DNA of 35,788 bases from Clostridia bacterium (lineage in GTDB: Bacteria; Bacillota; Clostridia; Christensenellales; Borkfalkiaceae), in NCBI GenBank assembly GCA_029062045.1, contig JAIDQV010000140.1:1-35788 (forward strand), read 5' to 3'. The stretch's first letter is position 1, and each line of letters begins with the position of its first letter. A model generated the notes under the pieces. The model saw only the letters and a program-made list of their open reading frames with translations. It made no database searches and was not told the origin of the DNA. Shown here piece by piece: positions 1 to 8,987 of this stretch. The translations under genes were made by a program, and so were the position numbers.

Positions 1-119
1 GTACTATTTGTACTTCAAAGTTAATTGACAGAAACTTTTTTATATTCGTTTCCTTCTATTCAATTTTTAAACTGCGTAAACGGCAAAAAAGCCGTGCTGC
101 CTTTTGCGGTAGCTTGTCT

Positions 120-149
120 ATAATATCATACCATTTATTATAGTGTCAA
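120..149 (-). promoter_or_regulatory. sigma70-type promoter reading out of the left window edge (TTGACA - 18 bp - TATTAT)
   Basis: Reverse complement reads TTGACACTATAATAAATGGTATGATATTAT; followed by a leader with two small hairpins. Confidence 0.55.
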
Positions 150-455
150 GCGAATTTCAAAACTTTTTTAAAAAATTTTTATGCATTTTTTATCGAATTT
201 TGACTTGTTTTGAAGAATTTTGCGGGGTTACCTCCGCACCTCTTCCTGACAGCTTAAATAAAATAACACACGGCATTTTTAAAGTCAAATGCTTTTTTAA
301 TTTTTCAAAAAAATTTCAGTCTAGTTAATTTTTTACATTTTTTAGATAATTTTATTCAAATGTATATTTAATCATATGCCGACGCGCACTTACATTATAT
401 ATTACGCGCGCACGCGCGCGAGAATTGTTGCGGGATATGAATTTATACGTTTATC

Positions 456-484
456 TTGCAAACCTGTTGTAAATAATATATAAT
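456..484 (+). promoter_or_regulatory. promoter of LRR lipoprotein (TTGCAA - 17 - TATAAT)
   Basis: TTGCAA 456-461, TATAAT 479-484, followed by SD AGAGGTG. Confidence 0.6.
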
Positions 485-500
485 GAATATACAGAGGTGA

Positions 501-1430
501 ATGATGAAAAATAAGTTTTTAGCTACGTTTGCCGCGGCTTGCGCGTTTGCGTGCGCGGTCGGGCTTTCCGGTTGCAGCTGCATAGACGGCGGAAGCAGCG
601 GGCTGATTTATAATTTAAGCAAAGACAAGACTTATTACACCGTCAGAGGGGCGGATGCGTTTACAGGGAAAAAAGTAAAAATCCCCGCAACGCACAATAA
701 ACTGCCGGTCAAGGAGATTGAAAAGTACGCCTTTGAAAACTGTGAAATTACCAGCGTTACAGTGCCGGACAGTGTAACATTTATCGACAACGGTGCTTTC
801 AAAGGCTGCGAAAGTCTTACCACCGTAACTATTCCCGATTCCGTAACCCAAATGGGCGAAAGGGTTTTTTACGGCTGTAAAAAATTAAGCAGTTTAAAAA
901 TGCCCGCTAATTTGGAAGCGCTTGGCAACAACGCTTTCAACGGCTGCACAGCCTTGACCGAAGTAAAAGTTGCGGGAACGTATACAGCTATCGGTGAAAA
1001 AACCTTTTATGGCTGTACCGCACTTAAAAAAGTTACCCTGCCCGACGGTTTGCTTACGATAGGAATGGACGCGTTTAACGGCTGCCGCGCGCTTACGGAA
1101 ATCAATATCCCCGATACGCTTACAAAACTTGAGAATCGCGCCTTCTACGAATGTAGCTCGATTAAATCGGTTTATCTGCCCGACGGCATAACGGAACTTA
1201 GCCTGAGCGTATTCGAGCATTGCGATGCGCTTGAAAGTTTATCCATAGGGAAAGGCGTTACCGATATTAGAAAATACGCTTTAGTAAACTGCAGCTTTCT
1301 TGAAGAAATTACTTTCAGAGGCACTATCGCCGAATGGGAAAGCGTGCGCATTAACCAAGACAACAAGTATATGACAGTCCGCTGCACGGACGGAGAAACT
1401 ACGACTTTCCCCCCGATCGTAGTCGAATAG
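501..1430 (+). CDS. leucine-rich repeat (BspA/LRR_5 type) lipoprotein; start may be ATG at 504
   Basis: Lipobox LSGCSC after signal peptide; repeated ~23-aa units such as I.NGAFKGCESLTTVTIPDSVT. Confidence 0.85.
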   Translation: MMKNKFLATFAAACAFACAVGLSGCSCIDGGSSGLIYNLSKDKTYYTVRGADAFTGKKVKIPATHNKLPVKEIEKYAFENCEITSVTVPDSVTFIDNGAFKGCESLTTVTIPDSVTQMGERVFYGCKKLSSLKMPANLEALGNNAFNGCTALTEVKVAGTYTAIGEKTFYGCTALKKVTLPDGLLTIGMDAFNGCRALTEINIPDTLTKLENRAFYECSSIKSVYLPDGITELSLSVFEHCDALESLSIGKGVTDIRKYALVNCSFLEEITFRGTIAEWESVRINQDNKYMTVRCTDGETTTFPPIVVE

Positions 1431-1454
1431 TTATACCCCGCCGCCGTATATAAC

Positions 1455-1483
1455 TTGACATTTGCGGACATATTAAGTAATAT
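1455..1483 (+). promoter_or_regulatory. promoter TTGACA - 17 - TAATAT, -10 ends 6 nt before ATG
   Basis: TTGACA 1455-1460, TAATAT 1478-1483, ATG at 1490. Confidence 0.7.
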
Positions 1484-1489
1484 AGAAAT

Positions 1490-1732
1490 ATGTTTAAGAA
1501 TTTAAGAATTATATTTTGTATACTTTCGGTAGCGTGCGTTGCCGCAACCATTTTCATTTTTGTATATTATTTGTGGTGGGGCTTTGTGCCGCTTGGCGGC
1601 GCATTGGCGTTTGCCGCGCTTATGTTCCTTTTCAAAGGCATGCAAGAGCGCGCGGATAAAGCCGCTAATCCCCCTCCCCCTTCGGGCGATTTTATAACAG
1701 GTAAAGTTGAAAAGAAAGAAGATAAAGAATAA
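1490..1732 (+). CDS. small membrane protein, unknown function
   Basis: ORF with two TM segments, promoter upstream, terminator downstream. Confidence 0.6.
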   Translation: MFKNLRIIFCILSVACVAATIFIFVYYLWWGFVPLGGALAFAALMFLFKGMQERADKAANPPPPSGDFITGKVEKKEDKE

Positions 1733-1766
1733 AAAAGGCGGACTGCTAAATGCAGTCCGCTTTTTT
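1731..1766. terminator. bidirectional hairpin terminator
   Basis: A6-GGCGGACTGC-TAAAT-GCAGTCCGC-T6 between convergent genes. Confidence 0.85.
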
Positions 1767-1770
1767 ATAG

Positions 1771-1977
1771 CTAATCCTCCAAACCAACCAAATAGTCTAT
1801 TGTAACGTCAAAAAATTTAGACAACAGTATTAAACTGCTCATTGACGGCTCGCGCAAGCCGTTCTCCCAAAGGCTTATAATACCCTTGCTTACGTCAAGC
1901 CGTTTAGCTAATTCAATTTGACCCAACTTCTTTTCTTGCCTTAATTCTTTAAGACGCTCACAAAACAAATTTTCCAT
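1771..1977 (-). CDS. XRE-family HTH regulator (68 aa)
   Basis: LKELRQEKKLGQIELAKRLDVSKGIISLWENGLREPS...LLSKFFDVTIDYLVG HTH_3 signature. Confidence 0.9.
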   Translation of the reverse strand: MENLFCERLKELRQEKKLGQIELAKRLDVSKGIISLWENGLREPSMSSLILLSKFFDVTIDYLVGLED

Positions 1978-1989
1978 TCCAATATTATT

Positions 1990-2007
1990 TTCTCACTTTT
2001 GTAAGAA
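1990..2007. promoter_or_regulatory. probable XRE operator copy 1 (TTCTCACTTTTGTAAGAA)
   Basis: 18-bp imperfect inverted repeat matching copy 2 except around two positions. Confidence 0.55.
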
Positions 2008-2018
2008 AAACATTTGAC

Positions 2019-2036
2019 TTCTTACAGTTGTAAGAA
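2019..2036. promoter_or_regulatory. probable XRE operator copy 2 (TTCTTACAGTTGTAAGAA)
   Basis: 8-bp perfect arms with 2-nt centre, lying directly after TTGACT (2014-2019) and before TATAAT (2038-2043). Confidence 0.65.
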
Positions 2037-2068
2037 TTATAATTATTATATGCAAAGGAGAAAATGAA

Positions 2069-2674
2069 ATGAGCAATTATTTTGAAAACAATTTAAATGA
2101 GGGCGAGCGCATTGAAATAGAAATCAAGCATAACCGCCTGTTTATAGCGCAAGAGTTTATAAAATTCGTTATTTGGTTGGCCGTTGCAATTACGTTGCAT
2201 ATATTGGGAAATCTTTTAGTAGATTGGCTGTGCGGTTTGATGAGCGACGTTTCGGGATTAGACGGGCTTGCTAAAGCCATACCGATAGTTTTATACGTGG
2301 TTGTTTGGGGCGGCTTTGCTTTCTTAGGTATTATTTTGCGGGTGGCAAGTATTATGAGCGTTTACGGCACGAAACTTGCAATTACCAACAGAAGAATTAT
2401 AGGTAAAAGCGGCGTGTTCAGTTCCTACTCACTTGATTATCCGATAGAAAAAATCGACAGTGTATCTGTCAACACTCCTTTCTTCGGTAAAATTTTTCAC
2501 TATGCTGATATTGAAATCAAAAGCACAAACGCCGAAACCGCTATAACTTTCGAAGGCGTTACGAACGCAAACGAATTCCGAAACGCTTTAACAGCAGCAA
2601 TCGCAAAAAATGCAGACGAGGCACGAAAAGCGCAAGCCAACGAAATTGCAAACGCAATGAAAGGTGCTCATTAA
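2069..2674 (+). CDS. PH domain-containing membrane protein (bPH_2 / YdbS-like)
   Basis: Two TM segments then YGTKLAITNRRIIGKSGVFSSYSLDYPIEKIDSVSV; SD AAGGAG. Confidence 0.8.
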   Translation: MSNYFENNLNEGERIEIEIKHNRLFIAQEFIKFVIWLAVAITLHILGNLLVDWLCGLMSDVSGLDGLAKAIPIVLYVVVWGGFAFLGIILRVASIMSVYGTKLAITNRRIIGKSGVFSSYSLDYPIEKIDSVSVNTPFFGKIFHYADIEIKSTNAETAITFEGVTNANEFRNALTAAIAKNADEARKAQANEIANAMKGAH

Positions 2675-2707
2675 AAACGACCCGTGCAACAGCACGGGTC
2701 GTTTTTT
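2673..2707. terminator. rho-independent terminator
   Basis: AAAAACGACCCGTGC-aaca-GCACGGGTCGTTTTTT. Confidence 0.85.
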
Positions 2708-3533
2708 ATATTACTCTTTGTCCCTGTATGAAGTAACTCCACCTTGTAGTGGATATTTGTTCGATTTTGGCGTAGTCGCTTGCGGTGTGCAGTATCCAGT
2801 TGTCACCGAGATACAGAGCAACATGCCCCACGCGTTCAACGCCAGAAAGGTTCTTGCGCGATGCGTTGGTGAAGAACATTAAGTCACCGCGTTTAAGCTC
2901 TGACTTTTTAACCGTCTTTCCCTGATAAATTTGCGTGCGGGTGTTCATTTGCAAATTGACGTTCGCGCCCGTATAGAATATGTACTGCATAAGCGACGAA
3001 CAGTCAAACGAGTTTATGTTGAAGCCCGATAGCTTGTGCCCGTTTCCGTCGTGGTATCTGACAGCGCCGTAAACGTAAGTCGTGCCAAGAAGTTTAGTTC
3101 CTTCTTTTATAACCGCCTCTACCCTTTTGTCGTCGCTGGCTTTCATTTCAACCACTTCGCAATACTTTGAAGATATGTACGCCGAATTGTTTTTGTAGCC
3201 CGTTTTGTACCAACCGCCCAAACTGTCGTTCAAGGCGTACATCGTTGATTTTTCGGCAGTGCCTCGCGACGAATAATTCGTGCCTGCACCCGAACGGATA
3301 TTTACTCCGTCCGACGTAACGTTAAGATATGAAACCGTAAGAGCTTTTGGCACTACCACGGGAATTTCGTTGCCCTTGTTCTCTTCGGGCTGTTGTATTT
3401 CATTGGGGATTTGTTCGGTTATCCCCGCCTGGTTTTTGGTATCGTAATCGTCGTTCGCCGCCGCACAACCCGCGAAAGTCGCGCCCGTTGCAAGCGCGGC
3501 CGCAATGACGGCAACAGTTTTAAACTTGTTCAT
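2706..3533 (-). CDS. SH3b + NlpC/P60 family lipoprotein (cell-wall endopeptidase)
   Basis: Lipobox FAGCAA; SH3 segment VNIRSGAGTNYSSRGTAEKSTMY; catalytic segment FDCSSLMQYIF / VGHVALYLG. Confidence 0.85.
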   Translation of the reverse strand: MNKFKTVAVIAAALATGATFAGCAAANDDYDTKNQAGITEQIPNEIQQPEENKGNEIPVVVPKALTVSYLNVTSDGVNIRSGAGTNYSSRGTAEKSTMYALNDSLGGWYKTGYKNNSAYISSKYCEVVEMKASDDKRVEAVIKEGTKLLGTTYVYGAVRYHDGNGHKLSGFNINSFDCSSLMQYIFYTGANVNLQMNTRTQIYQGKTVKKSELKRGDLMFFTNASRKNLSGVERVGHVALYLGDNWILHTASDYAKIEQISTTRWSYFIQGQRVI

Positions 3534-3628
3534 TTATACCTCCGTTTTTCTACGGTTATATTATACCAAGATTTATACCGCCCCGCAATGCAAAGATTTT
3601 ACCAGCACTGCCAGCTATTAACAACAAT

Positions 3629-3724
3629 AAAAAAGCCCGTCCGCAAGCGTTCCGCTTGACCAAGTATCTTAATTACATTACTGCAATTAGAGCTTAGCAC
3701 AAGTCAACGCTGCGGGCGGGCTTA
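3629..3724 (-). terminator. long branched terminator/structured RNA downstream of 3735-4652
   Basis: Outer stem AAGCCCGTCCGCA / TGCGGGCGGGCTT (one G-U), inner hairpin CAAGCG-TTC-CGCTTG, run of U on the minus transcript. Confidence 0.5.
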
Positions 3725-3734
3725 TTATGTAATT

Positions 3735-4652
3735 TTATTCGTCTATTGCCGTCCATTTTGCATAGAGGGTGAGAGGGCGGTCTACATACAGGTAATATAA
3801 AAATGCCTTGGTGTATTCGGCATCGAGATACCAGTCTTCAAAAACGTAGCCCTCGCGAACGGGCTGGGGCAAGCTGCTTTTTAAAACTTCACTGCCGCCT
3901 TCAAACTCAACCGTAGGCGTGTCAACCGTACCGCCGCAAGGGTCGAATGTAACGGTCAACGGGTCTTTGTGGAGAAGGTAAATGTCAAACTCTTCGGGCT
4001 GAAAATGATAGGTTACGGTTGCGCCTGTGCTGAATATCATCGTTTTATCGATAAACTGCATACCGCCTGCCTTGAAGCGCCTATCACCTTCGACAGTGAA
4101 TGCATGTTCTTCGCCTATCCAACTGCCGAGTTTGGGCGTTGCCGAAAATTCAATGCTTACCGTGGTTTTGACGGGGTCAATGTTCCACTTCGGCGAAACC
4201 TCGTACTGCACACCGGCGGCAGGGATATAGTTGTAGCCGTTCCATTTTGCGGAAACAAAAAAGTAGTCTTCAAAATTTTCCGCGGTTACGGTAATTTTGT
4301 CGTTCCACTTGGCGTACAAATGCACCTCTTCGCTGTCTTGCGGCAAGCCCACACCAACGAAGGGTTCGGTCAACTGCTCGTCGTAATACCAGCCGTCGAA
4401 AATCCAGGTGTCCCTTCTGGCGTTGATGGGTTTGAAGTTCGGTTTGCTACTGTTATAAACTTCGCGGCTGTAAGTGCCGTCGTCATCTACTTTGTAATCA
4501 ACAAAATAGCCGCCGTTCAAATGGTAGGTTACGGTTGTCGGTTTATTTTCCGGCGGACTGTCTTCTCCCCGCGGCGTGAAAAAACACCCCGCCGCGAATA
4601 CCGCACAGCCTGCGGCAAGGCAGAGGGATATTAAAACTGCTGACTTTTTCAT
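3735..4652 (-). CDS. InlB B-repeat (Listeria-Bacteroides repeat) lipoprotein
   Basis: Signal peptide with lipobox FAAGCF; WIFDGWYYDEQLTEPF...LYAKW and YVFEDWYLDAEYTKAF...LYAKWT repeats. Confidence 0.8.
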   Translation of the reverse strand: MKKSAVLISLCLAAGCAVFAAGCFFTPRGEDSPPENKPTTVTYHLNGGYFVDYKVDDDGTYSREVYNSSKPNFKPINARRDTWIFDGWYYDEQLTEPFVGVGLPQDSEEVHLYAKWNDKITVTAENFEDYFFVSAKWNGYNYIPAAGVQYEVSPKWNIDPVKTTVSIEFSATPKLGSWIGEEHAFTVEGDRRFKAGGMQFIDKTMIFSTGATVTYHFQPEEFDIYLLHKDPLTVTFDPCGGTVDTPTVEFEGGSEVLKSSLPQPVREGYVFEDWYLDAEYTKAFLYYLYVDRPLTLYAKWTAIDE

Positions 4653-4664
4653 ACTGCCGATATC

Positions 4665-4865
4665 TTAGTCTTCTACGCCTTCGTTTAATTTTTCAAGAAC
4701 CTTATCCAAATCGTTGCCGTGAACGTAAACGGCTTGCTCGATGGTCTCGCCGTGAGCCATAGCGCAACCCAGGCAGTGCATACCTACCGCCTGTAAAATT
4801 TCAGCGCTGTTGGGGTTTATTCTGAGGCAATCTGCAATTAAAGTGTCCTTAGTTATCTTTGCCAT
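4665..4865 (-). CDS. DUF1858 domain protein (HCP-associated redox-disulfide type)
   Basis: MAKITKDTLIADCLRINPNSAEILQAVGMHCLGCAMAHGETIEQA. Confidence 0.85.
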   Translation of the reverse strand: MAKITKDTLIADCLRINPNSAEILQAVGMHCLGCAMAHGETIEQAVYVHGNDLDKVLEKLNEGVED

Positions 4866-4968
4866 AATATTTCTCCGTTAAATTTATTATAAAGTTAGTA
4901 TACCACTCTTTAAACTGTTTTACAAACGATTTGCCGGATTTTTTAGGGTTTGGCGGCAAAACTTTCCA

Positions 4969-4997
4969 TTGACACAAAGCCGTATATATTTTATAAT
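4969..4997 (+). promoter_or_regulatory. promoter TTGACA - 17 - TATAAT, -10 ends 6 nt before ATG 5004
   Basis: TTGACA 4969-4974, TATAAT 4992-4997. Confidence 0.75.
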
Positions 4998-5003
4998 GTT
5001 TAT

Positions 5004-6521
5004 ATGAAAATCCAAAGAATAAACGACGTGGCGCTAAAGGTCTGTACAGGGCTGTACCTTGCGGTATCGCTTGTGCTTACCTTCACCGTATCCGATTATT
5101 ACATATTTAACCGAATAGGGGAATTCAACTTTTTCTTCGTTCTATGCCAGTGGATAAAGAAGTGCGGACTTCTATTACTTCCGCTTGCTGTGTGGTATAA
5201 GAAGAAATGCTGTGCGGATATAGCAAAGTACGTTTTGCCGTTATTCATAATAGTAAGCTGTTGTACCTTCGGGTCGTTCTTCGATATAACGATGATGACG
5301 GAAGGTATAACCCACGAGCAGCAAGTACAAAACGTTTTTGCAAGCATAAACGAGTTTATGCCCAAAGCGGCAAATATGGCGCTGTTCTTCATCGCTTGCG
5401 TATTAGAGCTTTTCTGCTGCGCCTCGCTTTTTTTGCGGGACGGCTGGAAGGTAAACGCAAAAAGTTTTATCTATCTTCCGCTTGCAATAGTTGCGGTTAT
5501 GCCGCTGAACATCTTTGAAAACTTCTTCGATATAAACGTCGTAAGAGAAACCTCACCGTTTTTATTGTTTAAAAACTTCACCCTTTGGCACTTTTTAGCC
5601 CTTGCGATTCTAGTCGGTTTTACCGTAGGTTGCTACTACGTTTTAAAAAGGTTCGATAAAAAGAAACAGCAGGACTTCCTCGTTGCGGGTGCGATAGTTC
5701 TTCTTATACAGTACCACTGCAAAGACTCGATGCTACTCGGCGACGGGTACAACGTTTATAACAACGTGTTCGCCGCCCTACCCCTGTTCATCTGCAATAT
5801 CGGCGTTTACGTTGCCTGCCTTTCGGTAATTTTGAAAAAACGCATACTGTATGCGATTTCGTTCTTCGTACACGCGGCGGGCGCGCTGACGGTGTTCATA
5901 TACTTCGGCAAGGACGAAATGTCCAACTACGGAATATTCTGCAGCTACTCCATCTTATACTTCTGCTTGACACATTGCCTTCTGTTCGGACTGTGCGTTC
6001 TGCCTTCTGCGGTGGGACACTATAAGTTCAAATTAAAGGACTGCGTAATACCTATTATCTACTACTGTTTGGTGATAGTGGTTGCAACCGTTGCAAGCGG
6101 ACTTGTAAGCACCTTCCTTACCACTTACAGCTACGACGGCTATACGCTTGCCATCGGCGATTACGGCGCACCCGGCGTCGATATGTCTCCGCCCAACTAT
6201 GCGTTTACGCAAGTCAACCCTTTGCCTATTCCTTTCGATTACATACCTTTCACTATCGGAAATTACACTTTCTATCTTTCCTACATTATTGCGCTGTACG
6301 TAGCATATGTCGGATTGTTCTGGATATTTACGGGCGGTTATTACGCCTTTCTTGCCGTTCGTCGGCGCATATTCGGGGGGCAATCGCAAAAAACAACCCA
6401 AAAAACCGAAGAAATACCCATTCCCCTTACCCTTTCGGAAGCAGCTTTGGCTGATACGGGCGATTTAGAGGGTAAAAATGCGGAAATAACCGAAGAAAAC
6501 GATGAAGAAAAAGTCAATTAA
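5004..6521 (+). CDS. polytopic membrane protein, unknown function
   Basis: Many TM helices; the ATG at 4950 lies upstream of the promoter, so the start is placed at 5004 (MKIQRINDVALKV). Confidence 0.65.
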   Translation: MKIQRINDVALKVCTGLYLAVSLVLTFTVSDYYIFNRIGEFNFFFVLCQWIKKCGLLLLPLAVWYKKKCCADIAKYVLPLFIIVSCCTFGSFFDITMMTEGITHEQQVQNVFASINEFMPKAANMALFFIACVLELFCCASLFLRDGWKVNAKSFIYLPLAIVAVMPLNIFENFFDINVVRETSPFLLFKNFTLWHFLALAILVGFTVGCYYVLKRFDKKKQQDFLVAGAIVLLIQYHCKDSMLLGDGYNVYNNVFAALPLFICNIGVYVACLSVILKKRILYAISFFVHAAGALTVFIYFGKDEMSNYGIFCSYSILYFCLTHCLLFGLCVLPSAVGHYKFKLKDCVIPIIYYCLVIVVATVASGLVSTFLTTYSYDGYTLAIGDYGAPGVDMSPPNYAFTQVNPLPIPFDYIPFTIGNYTFYLSYIIALYVAYVGLFWIFTGGYYAFLAVRRRIFGGQSQKTTQKTEEIPIPLTLSEAALADTGDLEGKNAEITEENDEEKVN

Positions 6522-6554
6522 CCCCCATATATGCTTAAAATAACGCAATTTTAA

Positions 6555-6582
6555 AGCCCGCGGCGCATATGCGCCGCGGGCT
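6555..6582. terminator. 28-bp perfect palindrome between convergent genes, probable bidirectional terminator
   Basis: AGCCCGCGGCGCATATGCGCCGCGGGCT. Confidence 0.6.
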
Positions 6583-6597
6583 ATTAATTTTAACTTG

Positions 6598-8328
6598 TTA
6601 ATTATGTGGATGATAAGATTTTGTTGAGTTGGAAATATTGTGCATATGGTCTGCAATTCTTTCCATATTTATTGCCAGCTGTAAGTAAATAGCGCCTGCC
6701 TCGGGGTTACAGCTGTTTTCAGTTGCGCGCTTTAAGTGTGCCGCCTGCATCTTAGAACAGCAGTCGTCCGTTGCCGCTTCTTCACGCTCTACCGCAGGCA
6801 AGTAGGTTGCGTCAAGCTCGCTGAAAACTTTTTCAACGCAATTGTAAAGCTCGGTAATGTGCGAATCCATTTCCATAATTTCCGCCTTAGCGGCATCTGA
6901 AAACTGTGCTTTATCCTCCACCATTTTAGTTGCGTATTCGACTATGTTTTCCGCGTAGTCGCCTATTCTTTCGGTGTCGGACGCAACGTGGTAGAATGAG
7001 CTTACCTTCTTTTCATCTTTTTCGGCCAAATCTTCCAATGAAAGTTTAACGAGGAATGAAGATATGAAACTGTTATAATCGTTAATGTTCTTTTCGACTG
7101 CGGCAAACTCGTCCGCGCTACTTAAATCACCATTCAGAAGCATATCGAGGGCGCGCTTGTAATTTTCAAAGGCAAGTTTGCCCATATGAGTAAGCTCTTT
7201 TCTCACTTGACCCACGGCGATTGCGGGGGTCTTTAAAAGACGCTTATCAAGAACGCCGTACTCTTCCGCATTGTCCGCCTTTGACTTTTTATCGGGAACG
7301 ATAAGACACGCAAGCTTTACAAGAACTTTAATAAACGGCAGTAAAACCGCAGTTGTTAAAAGGTTGAATACCATATGGAAAATCGCAATCTGCCACTCCA
7401 TATCAGCGATAAAACTGTTGAGGAAGCTTGCGATATATTTACCAGCGAAGGCAACCGGCCAGATAAATATAAGACAGCCCGCCACGTTGAACAGAAGATG
7501 CACTATCGCCGTGCGCTTTGCGTTCACGCTTGCACCCATTGAAGATATAAGCGAGGTTAAGCACGTACCCACATTGGCGCCGAGGATTATGCACATAGCC
7601 ATTTGCAAGGATATAAGCCCTTTGCTGGCAAGGGAAATTACGATAGCCGTAAGCGCCGCGGACGACTGCATTGCCGCAGTCAACAGCGCGCCGAGGATAA
7701 ACAGAACGGGGATTTGCCAGGTTAAAGTATCCACCCCGTTGCCGAGGGCGATGAACATTTTTGCAACCGCCTGCCCTACTTCGTTGCCTTCGTCCATAAG
7801 CTCGCCAACGGCGCCGCTCATGACGTGCAAACCTATGAAAATAAGCCCGATTCCCTCGAAAATGTTACCTATACGCTTGATTTTGTCCTTTTTCCCGACG
7901 AGGGTTAAGACGAAGCCGACGAAAGCCAACAGTGCAAACACAGCCGCGACGGAAAACTGTCCGCCAGCCGCAGAAAGCGCCATAATGAACGCCGAGATGG
8001 TCGTTCCTATATTCGCGCCCATTATTACGGAAGTTGCCTGTGCAAGGGTCATAAGACCGACGTTAACGAAGCCGACTATCATGACGGTCGTTGCCGCGGA
8101 ACTGTTGACTATTGCGGTGATTGCCGCGCCCGTTCCTACGCCGATAAAGCGGTTTTTGGTTGCCTTACCCATAAGTTTACGCATGGATTTGCCCGCCGCC
8201 GTTTCAAGGCTGGCACCCATCATATTCATTCCGACCATAAACACTGCTATGCCGCCGAGAATGAAGAACGCGCTACTGATTATAGAAAGGACGTCGCCTG
8301 TTGATAAACTCAACAAAGAATGTATCAT
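6598..8328 (-). CDS. Na/Pi cotransporter family protein with C-terminal PhoU-like domain
   Basis: GVGTGAAITAIVNSSAATTVMIVGFVNVG and AAMQSSAALTAIVISLAS (QSSSA-type repeats), PhoU-like helical tail. Confidence 0.9.
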   Translation of the reverse strand: MIHSLLSLSTGDVLSIISSAFFILGGIAVFMVGMNMMGASLETAAGKSMRKLMGKATKNRFIGVGTGAAITAIVNSSAATTVMIVGFVNVGLMTLAQATSVIMGANIGTTISAFIMALSAAGGQFSVAAVFALLAFVGFVLTLVGKKDKIKRIGNIFEGIGLIFIGLHVMSGAVGELMDEGNEVGQAVAKMFIALGNGVDTLTWQIPVLFILGALLTAAMQSSAALTAIVISLASKGLISLQMAMCIILGANVGTCLTSLISSMGASVNAKRTAIVHLLFNVAGCLIFIWPVAFAGKYIASFLNSFIADMEWQIAIFHMVFNLLTTAVLLPFIKVLVKLACLIVPDKKSKADNAEEYGVLDKRLLKTPAIAVGQVRKELTHMGKLAFENYKRALDMLLNGDLSSADEFAAVEKNINDYNSFISSFLVKLSLEDLAEKDEKKVSSFYHVASDTERIGDYAENIVEYATKMVEDKAQFSDAAKAEIMEMDSHITELYNCVEKVFSELDATYLPAVEREEAATDDCCSKMQAAHLKRATENSCNPEAGAIYLQLAINMERIADHMHNISNSTKSYHPHN

Positions 8329-8426
8329 ATTCTAATAATTTTCTCCGAATTTCTACCGATTAATATTTTAACTTATACTGTCAATCATTGTCAAATGAAA
8401 TTTTAACTTTGCACGCGCGTAACGGT

Positions 8427-8455
8427 TTGCAAATTCCAATAAATTGTATTACAAT
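8427..8455 (+). promoter_or_regulatory. promoter TTGCAA - 17 - TACAAT, -10 ends 6 nt before ATG 8462
   Basis: Spacing read directly. Confidence 0.6.
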
Positions 8456-8461
8456 ACGGGT

Positions 8462-8956
8462 ATGTTCAATATAGTTTTGGTAGAGCCCGAAATTCCGCAA
8501 AATACGGGCAATATAGTAAGAACGTGCGCCGCAACGGGATGCAAACTTCACCTTGTACGCCCGCTTGGATTCGAAGTTACGGATAAATATTTAAAGCGCG
8601 CGGGCCTCGATTACTGGAAGGATGCAGAAATTTTCTATTACGACGGCTTTGACGAGGTTTTGAAGAAATTCCCCGCATCTTCCTTCTACTTTTTTACCAC
8701 GAAAGCGCGGAAAAACTATTCTTCCGTATCATTTAAAGAAGGCGACTTCTTAGTTTTCGGCAAGGAAACGCGCGGGCTTCCCGAAGAGCTTTTAAAAGCA
8801 AATAAAGAAAGCTGCGTGCGCATACCCATGCTGAACGACACGAGAAGTTTAAACCTTTCAAACTCGGTTGCGATAGCCGTTTACGAAGGGCTTAGGCAAC
8901 AAAACTTTGAAGGTTTCAACTGCAAAGGCGAGCTTCACAGGCTTAGTTGGGATTGA
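8462..8956 (+). CDS. trmL: tRNA (cytidine(34)-2'-O)-methyltransferase
   Basis: MFNIVLVEPEIPQNTGNIVRTCAATGCKLHLVRPLGF...FGKETRGLPEELL...SLNLSNSVAIAVYE (SPOUT). Confidence 0.93.
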   Translation: MFNIVLVEPEIPQNTGNIVRTCAATGCKLHLVRPLGFEVTDKYLKRAGLDYWKDAEIFYYDGFDEVLKKFPASSFYFFTTKARKNYSSVSFKEGDFLVFGKETRGLPEELLKANKESCVRIPMLNDTRSLNLSNSVAIAVYEGLRQQNFEGFNCKGELHRLSWD

Positions 8957-8981
8957 CTTTTAATATTATATATACTATAAT
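8953..8981 (+). promoter_or_regulatory. promoter TTGACT - 17 - TATAAT, -10 ends 6 nt before ATG 8988
   Basis: -35 overlaps the trmL stop codon. Confidence 0.75.
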
Positions 8982-8987
8982 TTATAT

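Noticed and set aside
6555-6582. 28-bp perfect palindrome as a special regulatory site
   Set aside because: Lies between convergent genes and is most simply a bidirectional terminator, although it contains GCATATGC.
7271-8335. 354-aa plus-strand ORF opposite the Na/Pi transporter
   Set aside because: Antisense of a clear transporter gene, low-complexity translation with no family signature; arises from codon bias. Same for 26561-27526(-), 3969-4634(+), 23000-23722(-), 20441-20782(+) and other shadow ORFs.
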